Positions 10,061 through 23,096 of a DNA stretch of 64,000 nucleotides are shown here, piece after piece. Source of the stretch: Anthoceros angustus (Eukaryota; Streptophyta; Anthocerotopsida; Anthocerotales; Anthocerotaceae); the NCBI GenBank assembly GCA_010909165.1, contig MU008164.1, positions 310,001 to 374,000 of the forward strand, given 5' to 3'. Every line of letters begins with the position of its first letter. Position 1 is the first letter of the stretch. The position numbers and the translations under genes were made by a program. The notes beneath the pieces were generated by a model. The model did not search any database. It was not told where the DNA came from and saw only the letters and a list, made by a program, of their open reading frames with translations.

Positions 10061-12240
10061 CTCCCCATCTACCTTCCTCCTTTACTACATTTACCATATA
10101 GAATACTTGGTTTCCTTATTACCTCGTATGAATACATATAAATAAATACATGTATACGACCTTCAGAATCGTATTGGTAATATTCCATATACGATAATTT
10201 CCTGACATACGGTTATATTTCATTTTGTATAAAACATGCTTATCGACAATCGATAACGACGTAAATTGTACACGCCGGGATACTATACTTTGTATTCATC
10301 ATTCTGAAAACCTGCACGGATACATACATCCCACATTTCACCCTGCCTATTTTTGTGTATCCGGTGTCGCAACCTACCTTCTCTAGCGGGCGTTACGCGT
10401 CGCTTGTCCCCATGCCCATCGGCTTCTTGCCATGGCTCGCCCACCCTTCTTATCAGATTTACTACTTTGTCCTTCCTCGCCTAGGAGTTTGCTGCGCCCG
10501 CGCGGGTTCTTTTCGCTCCATCATGGCGCTTCTTCATTTCTAATTTCCTACCCTCATCGTATGCATGAGAAGGAAACCTCCTACAACCCCGTTTTGCGAT
10601 TTTCTTCCTCCCTTCCTCTTGCTCGTCATGACCTTTCCCTTTCCATCGCATCCACCTCCCTTCCACCTTCCTCGACGCACCCACGGTACAAACATCGCAG
10701 CATGCCCTTCAAGACATGTGCATATAGGTGTGCACAACGACCTTCAATTGCTTACCTTCCCGCACCCCATCGCTTTCTTATGTACCTCTTGCCCACCATC
10801 GCCTTCCATCCTCGCTTTTCCTGGCGGCCCGTGCCCTGGTCACACGGCCCCGCTCGATGCCTCCAGTGCACCTCCCCGCTTTCCTCTTCGGCCTCCACCT
10901 TTTGTCACGGTGGCGTAGCCTCCAATGGGGCCCACTGTGGAGGTCCATGCTTTCGATCGGAGTGCGCTGTGCACGGTTAGGCACGCCCTCAATGTCGCCC
11001 TTCCTCATACTCTGCGTTGTCAAGGCGTGCGCCATCAACTCCCCTTTGCGCGCCTTTCTCCCTCCCTCGACAATTCCCTCATGGCTGCCACGCCTTTTGG
11101 CCCCACCACGACCATGGCTTCCGCTATGGACCCCGCCTCTCCTCCATTCGCCACCGCCTCCTCTCCCACCCCATTTGTTCACAGACGGACACATGCTGCC
11201 TTCTTGGTGACGACACAATTGCCTCCTGCTGCAATCTCATCCGCCCCGATTCCATCCCTCATGTCTCACGGCCCGTCCCTCCGACCCCATCTCCGTCCAC
11301 AATGTGCTCGCCGTCACTAGGCGGACGGGCACCTCCCAACACACGCCTTTACCACCGGCCCCTCTTGACACACCCTCCTTCCGTGAACCATGGCCGCTCT
11401 GATTCAAGTCCCTCCCTCGCCCACGGCCAAGGCCAGACTTGACGCAGGGCACAATGTCCGCCACACGCCGCCTCTCCCTACACATCTTCTCACACTCTCG
11501 GCATTCACACTATCACCCGTGCATGGACGTTCCATCACCTTGGTGATCGTGGCGTCGTCGCACCACGATCACATTGCCCGTCATAGCCTCCCGACACTGT
11601 TTCCACCATCCGCACCATCCACCTTCGTGGCACCAAGCCCGCCTCCCTCCGTTTCTCTTTGTGTTTTGTCTCCCTCCTCTCTCCAATGCATTCTACTCCC
11701 ACCGTCCTCCTACTTATCCCCCACATCCACACCACCACCTCCTGCAGCGTGCCCCTGCCTTCCATCCTTCGTCTAAATGCCACCGATCTGGATCCATCTC
11801 CAATTCCATGTCGCTCAACAAAATTGTCATCTCCCTTGTCCTCCCGGCATAGCGAACCTCCGGGTGGTTCTTATTCCATGTCTTACCGTATGAACTCGGG
11901 AGAGCCCTGTCGCGAACCGCCCACAGAGGTTGCATGGAGATCGTCCTCTTGCCTCCCAAATTCAGCCTCCTCTTGGTTGGGTACCTCCATGCTTCTTCTC
12001 AAACCAAGCACCCATCCAAAGACGCCCTCCCTTGCCCCAAGGGTTTGGCCCCCTCCGCTCACCTCTTCTTGCAAGTTCATACTTGATGGCTCGAACTTCC
12101 TGCTTCAGCTCCATCCGAGCCTGTGCAAGGGCATCTTCCCACCTCCTCGTCCACCATGCTCGGCTTACCCGCCTCCTCCCTCCTGCCTCCTCTCCTCTAA
12201 TGCCGCTGCCTTTGCGGCTCCATCGAGAATTGCGCGCGGC
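10061..12240. other. AT-rich then C-rich repeat sequence, no supported gene
   Basis: 10,061-10,340 is AT-rich and featureless. From 10,340 the plus strand becomes C/T-rich (CCTCC, CCACC, CCTTC runs), which keeps several frames open on both strands without any recognisable domain. I treat these ORFs as composition artefacts. Confidence 0.5.
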
Positions 12241-12247
12241 AGTCATC

Positions 12248-13790
12248 TCGAGAAGTGTCGGCTTATGCCGGACTTCACCACCAGGTCGGGAAGGCTTCCA
12301 CACCGATTTCACTAACCGTCCCTTCTCCCCCTCAACGCCGCGCCATCTTGCCATGTTCCCGTTCATTCACAACCTTTGTCCTCACGTTTCCAGACTCTTG
12401 CCTTGCTTGGCTCGACCCCGAACAACATCGGATTCCTTCCCCGTCCTTTGCTTTTGCATTGCCTCCTTCACCATTTCACGCCATTCCTTTTATCAAGGCC
12501 ACAAGTGCATCGTTGTCCACCTCACACCACTCCATCGCATCCGCCCCGCACACCTCCTCTCCCTTGTCATCACACCTCCCTCCGCCGCCGCCATTCCTCA
12601 TCCGATTCTTGTGCGTGCGTGCCTCAGGACCCCGCCCCACGCGGTTGCCCCGCCACGTCCTCGGTTTTCGGCTTCTTACCGCTCCTCCCCCTCCTGCTCC
12701 CTCTCCTCTAATGCCCGCTGCGGCCTCCACACATCGAGAATTGCGCGTCGAGTCACTGCGAGAAGTGTCGGCTTATCTTGGACTTCACCACCGGTCGGGA
12801 AGGCTTGACACCGATTTCACTAACCGTCCCTTCTCCCCTCGGGCGTCGCGCCATCTTGCCATGTTCCCAGTTCATTCACAACCTTTGTCCTCACAGTTTC
12901 ACTCTTCTTGCCTTGCCCCGCTCGACCCCGAACAACATCGGATTCCTTCCCCGTCCTTTGCTTTTGCATTGCCTCCTTCACCATTTCACGCCATTCCTTT
13001 TATCAAGGCCACAAGTGCATCGTTGTCCACCTCACACCACTCCATCGCATCCGCCCCGCACACCTCCTCTCCCTTGTCATCACACCTCCCCTCCGCCGCC
13101 GCCATTCCTCATCCGATTCTTGTGCGTGCGTGCCTCAGGACCCCGCCCCACGCGGTTGCCCCGCCACGTCCTCGGTTTTCGGCTTCTTACCGCTCCTCCC
13201 CCTCCTGCTCCCTCTCCTCTAATGCCCGCTGCGGCCTCCACACATCGAGAATTGCGCGTCGAGTCACTGCGAGAAGTGTCGGCTTATCTTGGACTTCACC
13301 ACCGGTCGGGAAGGCTTGACACCGATTTCACTAACCGTCCCTTCTCCCCCTCGGGCGTCGCGCCATCTTGCCATGTTCCCAGTTCATTCACAACCTTTGT
13401 CCTCACAGTTTCACTCTTCTTGCCTTGCCCCGCTCGACCCCGAACAACATATTCCCTTCCTTCCTGTCCTTTGCATTGCCTCCTTGACCATTTCACGCCA
13501 TTCCTTTTTATCAAGGCACGCGGCATCGTTGTCCACCTCACACCACTCCATCAACATCCGGTTCCTGCACCCTCCTCTCCCTTGTCATCACACCTCCCCT
13601 TGGCGGTCGCCATTCCTCATCCAGTTCTTGTCGTGCGTGATCAGGACCCTTGCGGGTTGCCACATCCTCGGTTTTCGGTTTGCCTTCGCGGTCCCAACCA
13701 CCTCCGTGTTGCCATGGGCTGCCTCCACATGTCCTTGCATGAATACCGCCAAGATGCCAAGCAGCACGCAACGTCCGCATAAGCATCATC
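12248..13790 (+). repeat. Tandem duplication, three units of about 510 bp
   Basis: The segment beginning GAGAAGTGTCGGCTTAT occurs at about 12,248, 12,759 and 13,269. Units one and two are nearly identical over 330 bp or more. Unit three has short deletions and diverges after about 13,560. The repeats hold long Pro/Ser/His-rich frames on the plus strand, which are the same ORF repeated and are not assigned as genes. The near identity of two units indicates recent duplication or an assembly duplication. Confidence 0.85.
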
Positions 13791-15360
13791 AACGTGTGTA
13801 CAAATTGAACAAGACGTTCTTGTCAATCCAGTCTCGAAACACCCACCTCATCGATAGCAAAGCATCATCACCCACCTGCTCAATTCGCGAACGCAATGCT
13901 CCAAGTCCGCGTCTGCAGGATATTCCACGCCCATGTCCTCAACCGCCATTGGTTGGCTGCCATGTTCCTTGTCCCTCACAACTCCGGTGTCTATGTAGGA
14001 TGCGGTGGCGTGAGGCGCGCGCTGCCTGGATCGAGGTGGGTGGATGAGCGGTAGATCCAGCTTGCCTCCTCATCCTCCCCACCCACCTGGGGCGGCGCCG
14101 CCGACGCGGCCGGCGCCGCCGCGGTGCTCCAAGCGGGGTATCGATGTCCAAACTCACTCCGCCATTGCCATCTGCCGGGACGCCACCGCGCCATGTGAAG
14201 GCATTGGCTTGCCCCCTTCCTGATAGTTGCCAAGCCAAGGGTCGCCACTGCCAAAATTCAAAGCTCTTCATATGGAAAGCCTTTGTTTGCAAACTGGTCG
14301 GCCGGCTGTCATTATTGCACGGAAATCGCCTCCTCACTGCCCCTTTCTCCTTCGCCATAATGACTAGTGTTTTATATTACGACAACTTGTAGTCCCTTGC
14401 CCACAATTGAGCGCAGATCTAGAAGAGGTCATCATTGCATTGCCGATAATCGTCGCCATGTGAACACCGCCATCAAGACCACGGTATTTATCGTCACGTG
14501 GTTACGCCCCATGGCCACATTACGTTCTGATCCGGAGGTTCCGCCCCATCTTCGTAGTGTCACTGGTTACGCTGCCTTCCAATGGAGCCACATTACGTTC
14601 GCTGGTCCGGAGGTTGCCCATCCTCGGCCCATAGGCCACATGCCATGCGCTATATGGCTCCGCCCACTCGCCTCGTGTCCCTCCATCCCTCGCCGTGGGT
14701 ACGGCGATGGCCCACCTATGTTTTCATCCCCGCTCCGGATGAAAGATGCATCGTCACGATGGCGGACACAACGGACCATCTATTGAGCGCACTCATACAC
14801 AAACTTTCTCCGTATTTACAATGTCAAATCCGGCGACCACGCATCGATGGCCTTGTCCCTCCCGGCGACACTGTACCATCTAACCTTCAACAAAATTGGC
14901 TTAAACTCATGCGAGAACTGCAGCGGAGTATTTGTTCTATGTGCCCGTAGAACGGGCGCTCCTCTTCAATGTCGCCACCGGCCCCATCATGAAAACCGCC
15001 ACCGCACTATCCTTTGTACTCCGGCGACGTTTGTCCGCCTCCACTGTTCTGAGGTGGCTGCCTTTGTTCCACATGTGGCTATATGCCACCGCTGCAACGA
15101 GCCCATCCATGATTGCGGTCACTTCGTGGGTCATGCAAGGATGCCCATCCCATGCGTTAGCCCTTCTTCCATATATCCAGCGAAAGTCCGTCGACCATCC
15201 TTGCACCGTTTGTCCTAACTTCTTCCTCGTACATGTCCAAGAACGCCGCAGCACCTCTGTGTGATACATAAGCACATATCTGCTGGCCTCCACTGGCATC
15301 CATAATGTACGGGCCGACACCCAGCACCTTCTCCCCCGTCGTCTCCACCATGCTTCTCCC
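13791..15360. other. Unassigned repeat-like sequence
   Basis: No recognisable protein or RNA feature. A GC-rich stretch at 14,080-14,135 is self-complementary (GGCGCCGCC/GGCGCCGCC type). Given the TNP2 C-terminus just to the right on the minus strand, this may be 3' sequence of that CACTA element. Confidence 0.35.
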
Positions 15361-16045
15361 ACGTGAGCGTAAACGCGGAGAAATGTCATGCCGAAATGCA
15401 AACTCTCCTCACGCATGTACCCCACCGCTATGACTCGGGTCTCACAAGGCCGTCAGACCGCGCCTCGGATCCTAAATATCTCTCCACGGGTACATCCACC
15501 TAGTGTGAACTGGGCCCAAAGCGCCACCTCGTCCACTAAGTGTAATATGAGGTGGGTTGATATATCAAACATCTTGGGAAATTGCTTCTCGAGAGCACAT
15601 TACCCTCATCGCCTCTACTGTGCTTGGATGTCCCAGCAGATCGTCCCGGGCAAATCCACCGAAGGCGCCCTAGCTTTACAACACATATGTGCGCTGGCGT
15701 GCCTCCACGGCATCCATAATCGACACCCAAAGACCTTCTCCCCATACTCGTCATCCCATGCTTCTCCCACGTGAGTAATAGCGGAGAAATGTCATGCCGA
15801 AATGCAAACTCTCCTCACGCATGTACCCCACCGCTGACTCGGGTCTCTACTGTCAGACCGTCCGCTTCGGATCCTAAATATCTCCACCGGGTACATCCAC
15901 CTAGTGTGAACTGGGCCCAAAGGCCACCTCGTCCACTAAGTGTAATATGAGGTGGGTTGATATATCAAACATCTTGGGAAATTGCTTCTCGAGAGAGCAC
16001 ATTACCCTCATCGCCTCTACTGTGCTTGGATGTCCCGACGCAGAT
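15361..16045 (-). pseudogene. CACTA transposase C-terminal DUF4218 domain, two tandem copies
   Basis: On the minus strand each copy contains FPKMFDISTHLILHLVDEVA followed by a frame-shifted equivalent of RWMYPVERYLGS, and upstream GYMREESLHF. This is the DUF4218 region downstream of the TNP2 catalytic part in plant CACTA transposases, and it parallels the plus-strand copy at 52,000-52,120. The copies (15,361-15,640 and 15,772-16,045) differ by short deletions. Both are broken by frameshifts. Confidence 0.75.
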
Positions 16046-19000
16046 CGTCTCCGGCAAATCCAGAAGGCGCCCTAGCTTTACAACCGCCTTGTACACCTCT
16101 CGCTCTATGCACCCCGGGAGCGATGGGGAATATGATTTCCAACATAATGTGCCACCATGGCATTTCAGCGCCAACTTTCCCGCTTTCCACCTTAGCTATG
16201 TTGGACCCATACGTGGGCTTGATGCGCGTTTAATGCCCTCAATCACGGTCTTCAAGTCCGACAATAAAACGTCTGGCGCTGCTGTATTGGCCATCGCCAC
16301 CTGTGCCACAACCATCTTTTCCTCCGCTTGCTACCATGTCCATGCGAAGCAATGTCATCTCGCTCTCCGTCGGCGTGTGCCATATGGCCTCTGCATTGTT
16401 TTTCCACGTGCATCACATCCTTTGGCCCACACAAGCATGTGGCCAAGATGGCGAGACTCGAACAAGGACGACATTCTCTCGGTTCCAAAGTTGCCCGGAC
16501 GGACGTCTGCAGGTGTCGCGCTTCTCTGCGTGCCATATCCGCTCACAATATCATCGAACGTTGGCGGCTTTGGTTTGTCGGAGGTCCGCCACCATCAAAC
16601 CAATCGCATCCTCCCACCGTCCCACCGTCATTAGCGGTAGCCACCACGCGATCCGACATAACGGGCTTTTCAAATCGGAATAGCGAGAATCAAGGTCCAC
16701 CAAGAATCGACACGCCGCTTCCTCTCACTTGCAATCCGGTGAGGGTACCCAACCGGTGTAATCGGCAATGATGTAATCAGCGAACTTGAAATGCCTCTTA
16801 GGATGGTTTACCGGCATTGAGAAATCTTCCATGTCCACCCCTCCATAACTCTTGAGTTCATCTACCGTGGTGCCATGTACACATCGAAATTTTTAACCAT
16901 CCTCCCCGCACAATCGTGAGGCATGATGACATGCGTCCTTTGTCTGGCCCAAGGTGGCATGTTGTGCACAAATACCAAAACCGCCATATGGACGTGTTTG
17001 AGATTCAGGCCAAACGGGTTGAACCCGTCTGGATAATGCTAACCTCAAGTTCCTCGGCTCATCGCCGAAACCATCAATGCATCTAGTGCTCTCCATGCCG
17101 GGTATCCGCCATCATGGACATGTCCCCATTCTCGCTTTGCCTCCCGACATACCAAGTCATCAAGCTGCTATTTCCGCCATTCAAACATGCGTTTGATCGC
17201 GGTTTCAAGGGAAAATGCCGAGGACCTTCCGAGGACTCGGCCGTTCATCAAACCCATCCGAACGCGTCCCACACTTTGGGCAATGGTTGCGATCCGCGCC
17301 CACACAAGCATGTGACGCCAAGATGGCGAGACTACGAACAAGGGCGACATTCTCCGGTTCCAAAGTTGCCCGGCCCGGCGGGCGTCTGCGGTGTCGCCTT
17401 CTCTGCGTGCCATATCCGTCACAATATCATCGAACGTTGGCGGCTTTGGTTTGGTCGGAGGTCCGCCACCATCAAACCAATCGCATCCTCCCACCGTCCC
17501 GCTCATTGCGGTAGCCACGGCGCGATCCGACATAAAGCGGGCTTTTCAAATCTGGAATAGCGAGAATCAAGGTCCAGCCAGCAATCGACACACGCTCGCT
17601 TCCCTCTCACTTGCAATCCGGTGAGGGTACCCAACCCCGGGTAATCGGCAATGATGTGCAGAACCGCTGCGCGTAACTTGAAATGCCTCTTAGGATGGTT
17701 TACCGGCATTGAGAAATCTTCCATGTCCACCCCCCTCCATAACTCTTCGAGTTCATCTACCAGGGGTGCCATGTACACATCGAAATTTTTAACCATCCCC
17801 GGCACAATCGAGGCATGATGACATGCGTCCTTTGTCTTGGCCAAGGTGGCATGTTGTGCACAAATACCAAAACCGGCCATATGGGCGTGTTTGCGAACAC
17901 CAAACGGGTTGAACCGTGGATAATGCTAACCTCAAGTTCCTCGGCTCATCGCCGAAACCAGCATCTAGTGCTCTCCATCTTCCGCCATCATGGACATGTC
18001 CCCATTCTCGCTTTGCCTCCCGACATACCAAGTCATCAAATCTATTTCCGCCATTGAAACATGCGTTTGATCGCGGTTTCAAAATGCGGAGGACCTTCCG
18101 AGGACTCGACCCGTTCATCAAACCCATCCGAACGCGTCCCACACTTTGGGCAATGGTTGCGGTCCCGTACTCGCCCACAGGCGTCTTTCTCACAAGCATG
18201 GATTTTCTCATATCGGGGCCAAATAGGTGCAAGGACTTGGCCTCGTACATGTCCTTAACGCTCGTCCGGCAAAAATCCACACTTAAGATCTTTAAGAGGG
18301 TCAACGCGACGTCACCGATGTCAAACATGGTTTGCCAAGACAACAACAACGGTGGCGCTTAGCTCTCTTCGCTTTCACCGCCTGCTCACACCGGTATAAA
18401 GCCTCGCCAGCAACCGACAAGCGGTGCGCGGTTCCTCCGTGCCAAGTGCATGATCGCTTTGAAAGTCGTCACGTGCATCACATCCTTTGGCGCCCACAAG
18501 CATGTGGCGGACTACGAACAAGGGCGACATTCTCTCGGTTCCAAAGTTGCCCCCGGGGTCTGCTCTGCGTGCCATATCCGTCACAATATCATCGAACGTT
18601 GGCGGCTTTGGTTTGGTCGGAGGTCCGCTCCATCAAACCAATCGCATCCTCCCACCGTCCCTCATTATTGTAGCCAGCGCGATCCGACATAAAGCGGGCT
18701 TTTCAAATCTCGGAATAGCGAGAATCAAGGTCCGGAATCGACACACGCTCGCTTCCTCTCACTTGCAATCCGGTGAGGTACCCAACCCCGGTGTCGGCAA
18801 TGATGTCGCGGCTGCTGAAATGCCTCTTAGGATGGTTTCGGCATTGAGAAATCTTCCATGTCCACCCCTCCATAACTCTTGAGTTCATCTACCGGTGCCA
18901 TGTAGACATCGAAATTTTTAACCATCCCCGGTCCTGGCACAATCAGAGGCATGATGACATGCGTCCTTTGTGCTGGCCCAGGGTGGCATGTTGTGCACAA

Positions 19001-22000
19001 ATACCAAAACCGGCCATATGGGCGTGTTTGCGGACCAAAGCAGGTTGAACTGCCGTGGATAATGCTAACCTCAAGTTCCTCGGCTCATCGCCGAAACCAT
19101 CAAGCGCATCTAGTGCTCTCCATGCGGGTATCCGCCATCATGGACATGTCCCCATTCTCGCTTTGCCTCCCGACATACCAAGTCATCAATCGCTATTTCC
19201 GCCATTGAAACATGCGTTTGATCGCGGTTTCAAGGGAAAATGCGGAGGACCTTCCGAGGACTCCGGCCGTTCATCAAACCCATCCACGAACACGTCCCAC
19301 ACTTTGGGCAATGGTTGCGGTCCCGTACTCGCCCACAGCGAGCGTCTTTCTCACAAGCATGGATTTTCTCATATCGGGGCCAAATAGGTGCGATGACTTG
19401 GCCTCGTACATGTCCTTGGTAACTCGTTGGCGGCAAAAATCCACACTTAAGATCTTTAAGAGGGTACGTGCGTGTCGATGTCAAACATGGTTTGCCAAGA
19501 CAACAACAACTGGCGCTTAGCCGGCTCTCTTCGCTTTCACCGCCTGCGGTATAAAGGCGTCTGCCCGCAGCGACAAGCGGATTACTCTGCGCGGTTCCCT
19601 CCGTGCCAAGTGCATGATCGATTGCTTCCAAGTCGTCCACAGTGCATATGAGGTACATCTTCACATCCTGCCGTTCCTCGTCCATGCTCTCCACATCGGA
19701 GCCGCCACTTTGGTCGCCCCATTGCCTTCATTGTCTACCATACTCCTGAGCCCGTTTCCGTCCGTCTGCGGTGGAGAGCGCCTTCAAGGCCTCCGCCACC
19801 GCTGTCCAAACTTGGCTCCACTGCGCGGATAAACCTCGAATGCAAATTAGAGAGAGTGCGCACGCATAGCTGCCGCGAGCCCGGGAGGTACCGCCGCAAC
19901 AAAGTGCCTTGAGATGTGCTGGAATCCGCCCACGAGGTCGCCACACCGACGGCATGGACAAAACATGTAAACCTCATTTGCAAATCGGGCATCTTGCACG
20001 TGGTCCCGACCGGTGTCGACGACAAGCGGCAATCGGCGGCACGCGCGCAACTATGAATGCATAGACTGCCGGAATTCATGTCCAATTCACAACGACCTCA
20101 TGCACGCGTAGTGCGGGCATCACGCCGCAGCGCAGACGGCCACCTCCAAATCGAGAACCGGTCCTTCAACATTAGAGCACCTCGGGCGATGAGCCGTCCG
20201 TCGATGGCATCGGAGAGAAGGGGTTGTGGATTCACGCCATGTTCATCGGCGGTGAGAGCGGCCGGATGGGATGAATCATTGCATTGGCGGGATGTCCCGG
20301 GCTGAATAAACACTCCCGACATTGAGCGCACCGGGCAGCAGTGGTGAGGTGACGTGGCGGCGGCTATTGAAAGGGAGGAGATGAGCGAACGTTAGCGGTG
20401 GGCAGCAACGGCACATCGCTGCCGGTGAGTCATTGCACTTGCAAACATGTGTTCGGGCTAAACAGATGCCCCACCTCCTTCACAATTTTACATTCAAACC
20501 CGACGGAAGCGGTTGCATTGAAAGGAAGCGGAAGATGCGACGAGGCGCCCATCCTGCCGCAGCCACCTCCTTGATTTGCACTGTCCATAGCGAGGATAGT
20601 GTTGAGCTCATGCTCTCAAAGTCTCTATACAACTCCCATGTTGCGTGCGCCATTGAAACATGCGTTTTTCGCGGTTTCAAGGGAAAATGCGGAGGACCTT
20701 CCGAGGACTCCGACCGTTCATCAAACCCATCCGAACGCGTCCCACACTTTGGGCAATGGTTGCGGTCCCGTGCCAGCGAGCAGTCTTTCTCACAAGCATG
20801 GATTTTCTCATATCGGGGCCAAATAGGTGCAGTTGACTTGGCCTCGTACATGTCCTTGGTAACTCGTTCGACCGGCAAAAATCCACACTTAAGATCTTTA
20901 AGAGGGTCATTAATCGTCCGATGTCAAACATGGTTTGCCAAGACAACAACAAGATGTGGCGCTTAGCTCTCTTCGCTTTCACCCTTTATTCACCTTTGGT
21001 ATAAAGGCGTCTCGCCGGTAGCGACAAGTTACGCGGTTCCCTCCGTGCCAAGTGCATGATCGCTTCCGGCAAGTCGAGTGCATATGAGGTACATCTTCAC
21101 ATCCGTTCCTCGTCCATGCTCTCCACATCGGAGCCGCCACTTTGGTCGCCCCATTGCCTTGTTGTCTCGCATTTCATACTCCTGAGCCCGTTTCCGATCC
21201 GTGCGGTGGAGACGCCTTCAAGGCCTCCGCCACCGCTGTCCAAACTTGGCTCCACTGCGCGGATAAACCTCGGAATGCAAATTAGAGAGCAATGGTGCGG
21301 CATAAGCTTACGCGCCGGAGCCGTGGCAGCGCCAAGCGTGCGATCTTGAGATGTGCGCTGGAATCCACGAGGTCGCCACACCGCAGCATGGACAAAACAT
21401 GTAAACCTCATTTGCAAATCGGGGCATCTTGCACGTGGTCCCGACCCGGTGTCGACGACAAGCAGCAATCAGGCGGCACGGCACAGGCAAACTATGAATG
21501 CCGCAGACTCGCACTGTGAATTCATGTCCAATTCACGACCCTCAGCACGCGCTGCGGGTGCGGCATCACGCCGCAGCGCAGACGCGTCACCTCCAAATCG
21601 AGAACCAGTCCTTCAAGATTAGAGCACCTCAGACGATGAGTCGTCCGTCGATGGCATCGAGAGGGAATGCGGTTGTGGATTCACGCCATGTTCATCCCGG
21701 TGAGAGCGGCCGGATGGGATGAATCATTGCATTGGCGGGATGTCACGGGCGAATAAACACTCCCGACATTGAGCGCACCGTCGTGAGGTGGTGGCGGCTA
21801 TTGAAAGGGAGGAGATGAGCAAAGCGGGGCAGCAGCGGTGACTCACATGATGGTGAGTCATTGCACTTGCAAACATGTGTTCGGGCTGATGCCCCACCTC
21901 CTTCACAATTTTACATTCAAACCCGGAAGCGGTTGCATTGAAAGGAAGCGGAAGATGCTCGGCCGAGGCGCCCATCCTTGCGCAGCCACCTCCTTGATTT

Positions 22001-22085
22001 GCACCGTCCATAGCGAGGATAGTGTTGAGCTCATGCTCTCAAAGTCTCTATACAACTCCCATGTTGCGTGCGCCATTGCGGTGAA
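16046..22085 (-). pseudogene. CACTA TNP2-type transposase remnant in repeated sections
   Basis: Minus-strand motifs identify a TNP2/Transposase_21 protein: KDVMHVEK (about 16,400 and, shorter, 18,470), FDVYMAPLVDELEELW with KLRAAVLHIIADYPGL (16,880, 17,650-17,790, 18,910), GDEPRNLRLAL (17,050, 17,935, 19,075), FPLKPR and SNACFNGG (17,180, 18,050, 19,205, 20,650), CPKCGT (17,270, 18,140, 19,305, 20,745) and an N-terminal FCPCRRCG stretch like the transposase-associated domain (19,960 and 21,390). The gene has been cut into overlapping tandem sections with junctions near 17,300, 18,466 and 20,650. No section is open throughout, so no active transposase can be made. Confidence 0.8.
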
Positions 22086-22470
22086 AGGCGGTGCACCCGG
22101 TGGCCGCACGTGTTCCATGCCGTCTCCGCCCCCAAGTCCATTCTTGTGGTGTGTGTAGCTTGACCATAGTGGCGCTCGGATGTGAAGCCCCACAACGGCT
22201 TTGTTCTATCCAAACAATCGACTCAAGTTCCGCGAAATCCTCCGGATCGTGGCCTGCAAAAGTGTAGCTTGATGCGACTTGCCTCTTCCTCCCATTGGGA
22301 AATTGCTGCAGTTGGCGGCGCGGCGACGGACGGCGCCGTCCCAAAGCAGAATCCTCCCCGCCTTCCTCTCTTCAGACGCAAGGTGGGGAGTGTTGTGTCT
22401 GTTGCCTTCCCTTCCCTCTCAACCTCCCTTTCGCCTTCAACTTCGAGGCTTGCGAAAGTCCCCGCCTTCG
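22086..22470. other. Unassigned repeat sequence
   Basis: No gene supported. Short overlapping frames occur on both strands without recognisable homology. Sequence to the left belongs to the last TNP2 section and to the right to the 325-bp tandem repeat. Confidence 0.4.
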
Positions 22471-23096
22471 TTTCCACCTCGATCCATCACGGTTTGGAGG
22501 GCAGACACTTGTATAGTTTGCCGGCTGCAGCGGCCACTATCCGGAGGAGGGCAACGCCGCGATGGCAAAGGATCCCAAAGTTTGTGAATCCATATTACAT
22601 CCATCGGCACACGGTGCACGATTGACACGCGTCAAACATAAGTGACGTGGGTGGCGGTGACATGTCATGTCTGCTCCACGGTATGGATGGGCACCAACCC
22701 CTATCCATCCATTCCGCGAAGTGGACATGACAGGTCATCGACTTTTATTGCAGGTGTTGATGAGTAGTACACGTGGTACAAATGGAGGAAGCACATTTCC
22801 ACCTCGATCCATCACGGTTTGGAGGCGGACACTTGTATAGTTTTGCCACTATCCGGAGGAGGAACACGCGATGGCAAAGGATCCCAAAGTTTGTGAATCC
22901 ATATGGCATCCATCGGCCACGGTGCACGATTGACACGCGTCAAACATAAGTGGCGTGGGTGGCGGTGACATGTCATGCGCTCCACGGTATGGATGGGCAC
23001 CAACCCCTATCCATCCATTCCGCGAAGTGGACATGACAGGTCATCGACTTTTATTGCAGGTGTTGATGAGTAGTACACGTGGTACAAATGGAGGAA
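22471..23096 (+). repeat. Tandem duplication, two units of about 325 bp
   Basis: Units start TTTCCACCTCGATCC at 22,471 and 22,796 and end AAATGGAGGAA. They are almost identical except for gaps. The second unit lacks the CGGCTGCAGCGG stretch and a few bases around GCAACGCCGCG. All visible gaps fall on CG- or CNG-rich bases. Confidence 0.85.

Noticed and set aside
10432-14047. Long Pro/Ser/His-rich ORFs on the plus strand
   Set aside because: The C/T-rich composition keeps two or three frames open at once, the ORFs overlap each other on both strands, and the same ORF is copied by the 510-bp tandem repeats. No domain is recognisable.
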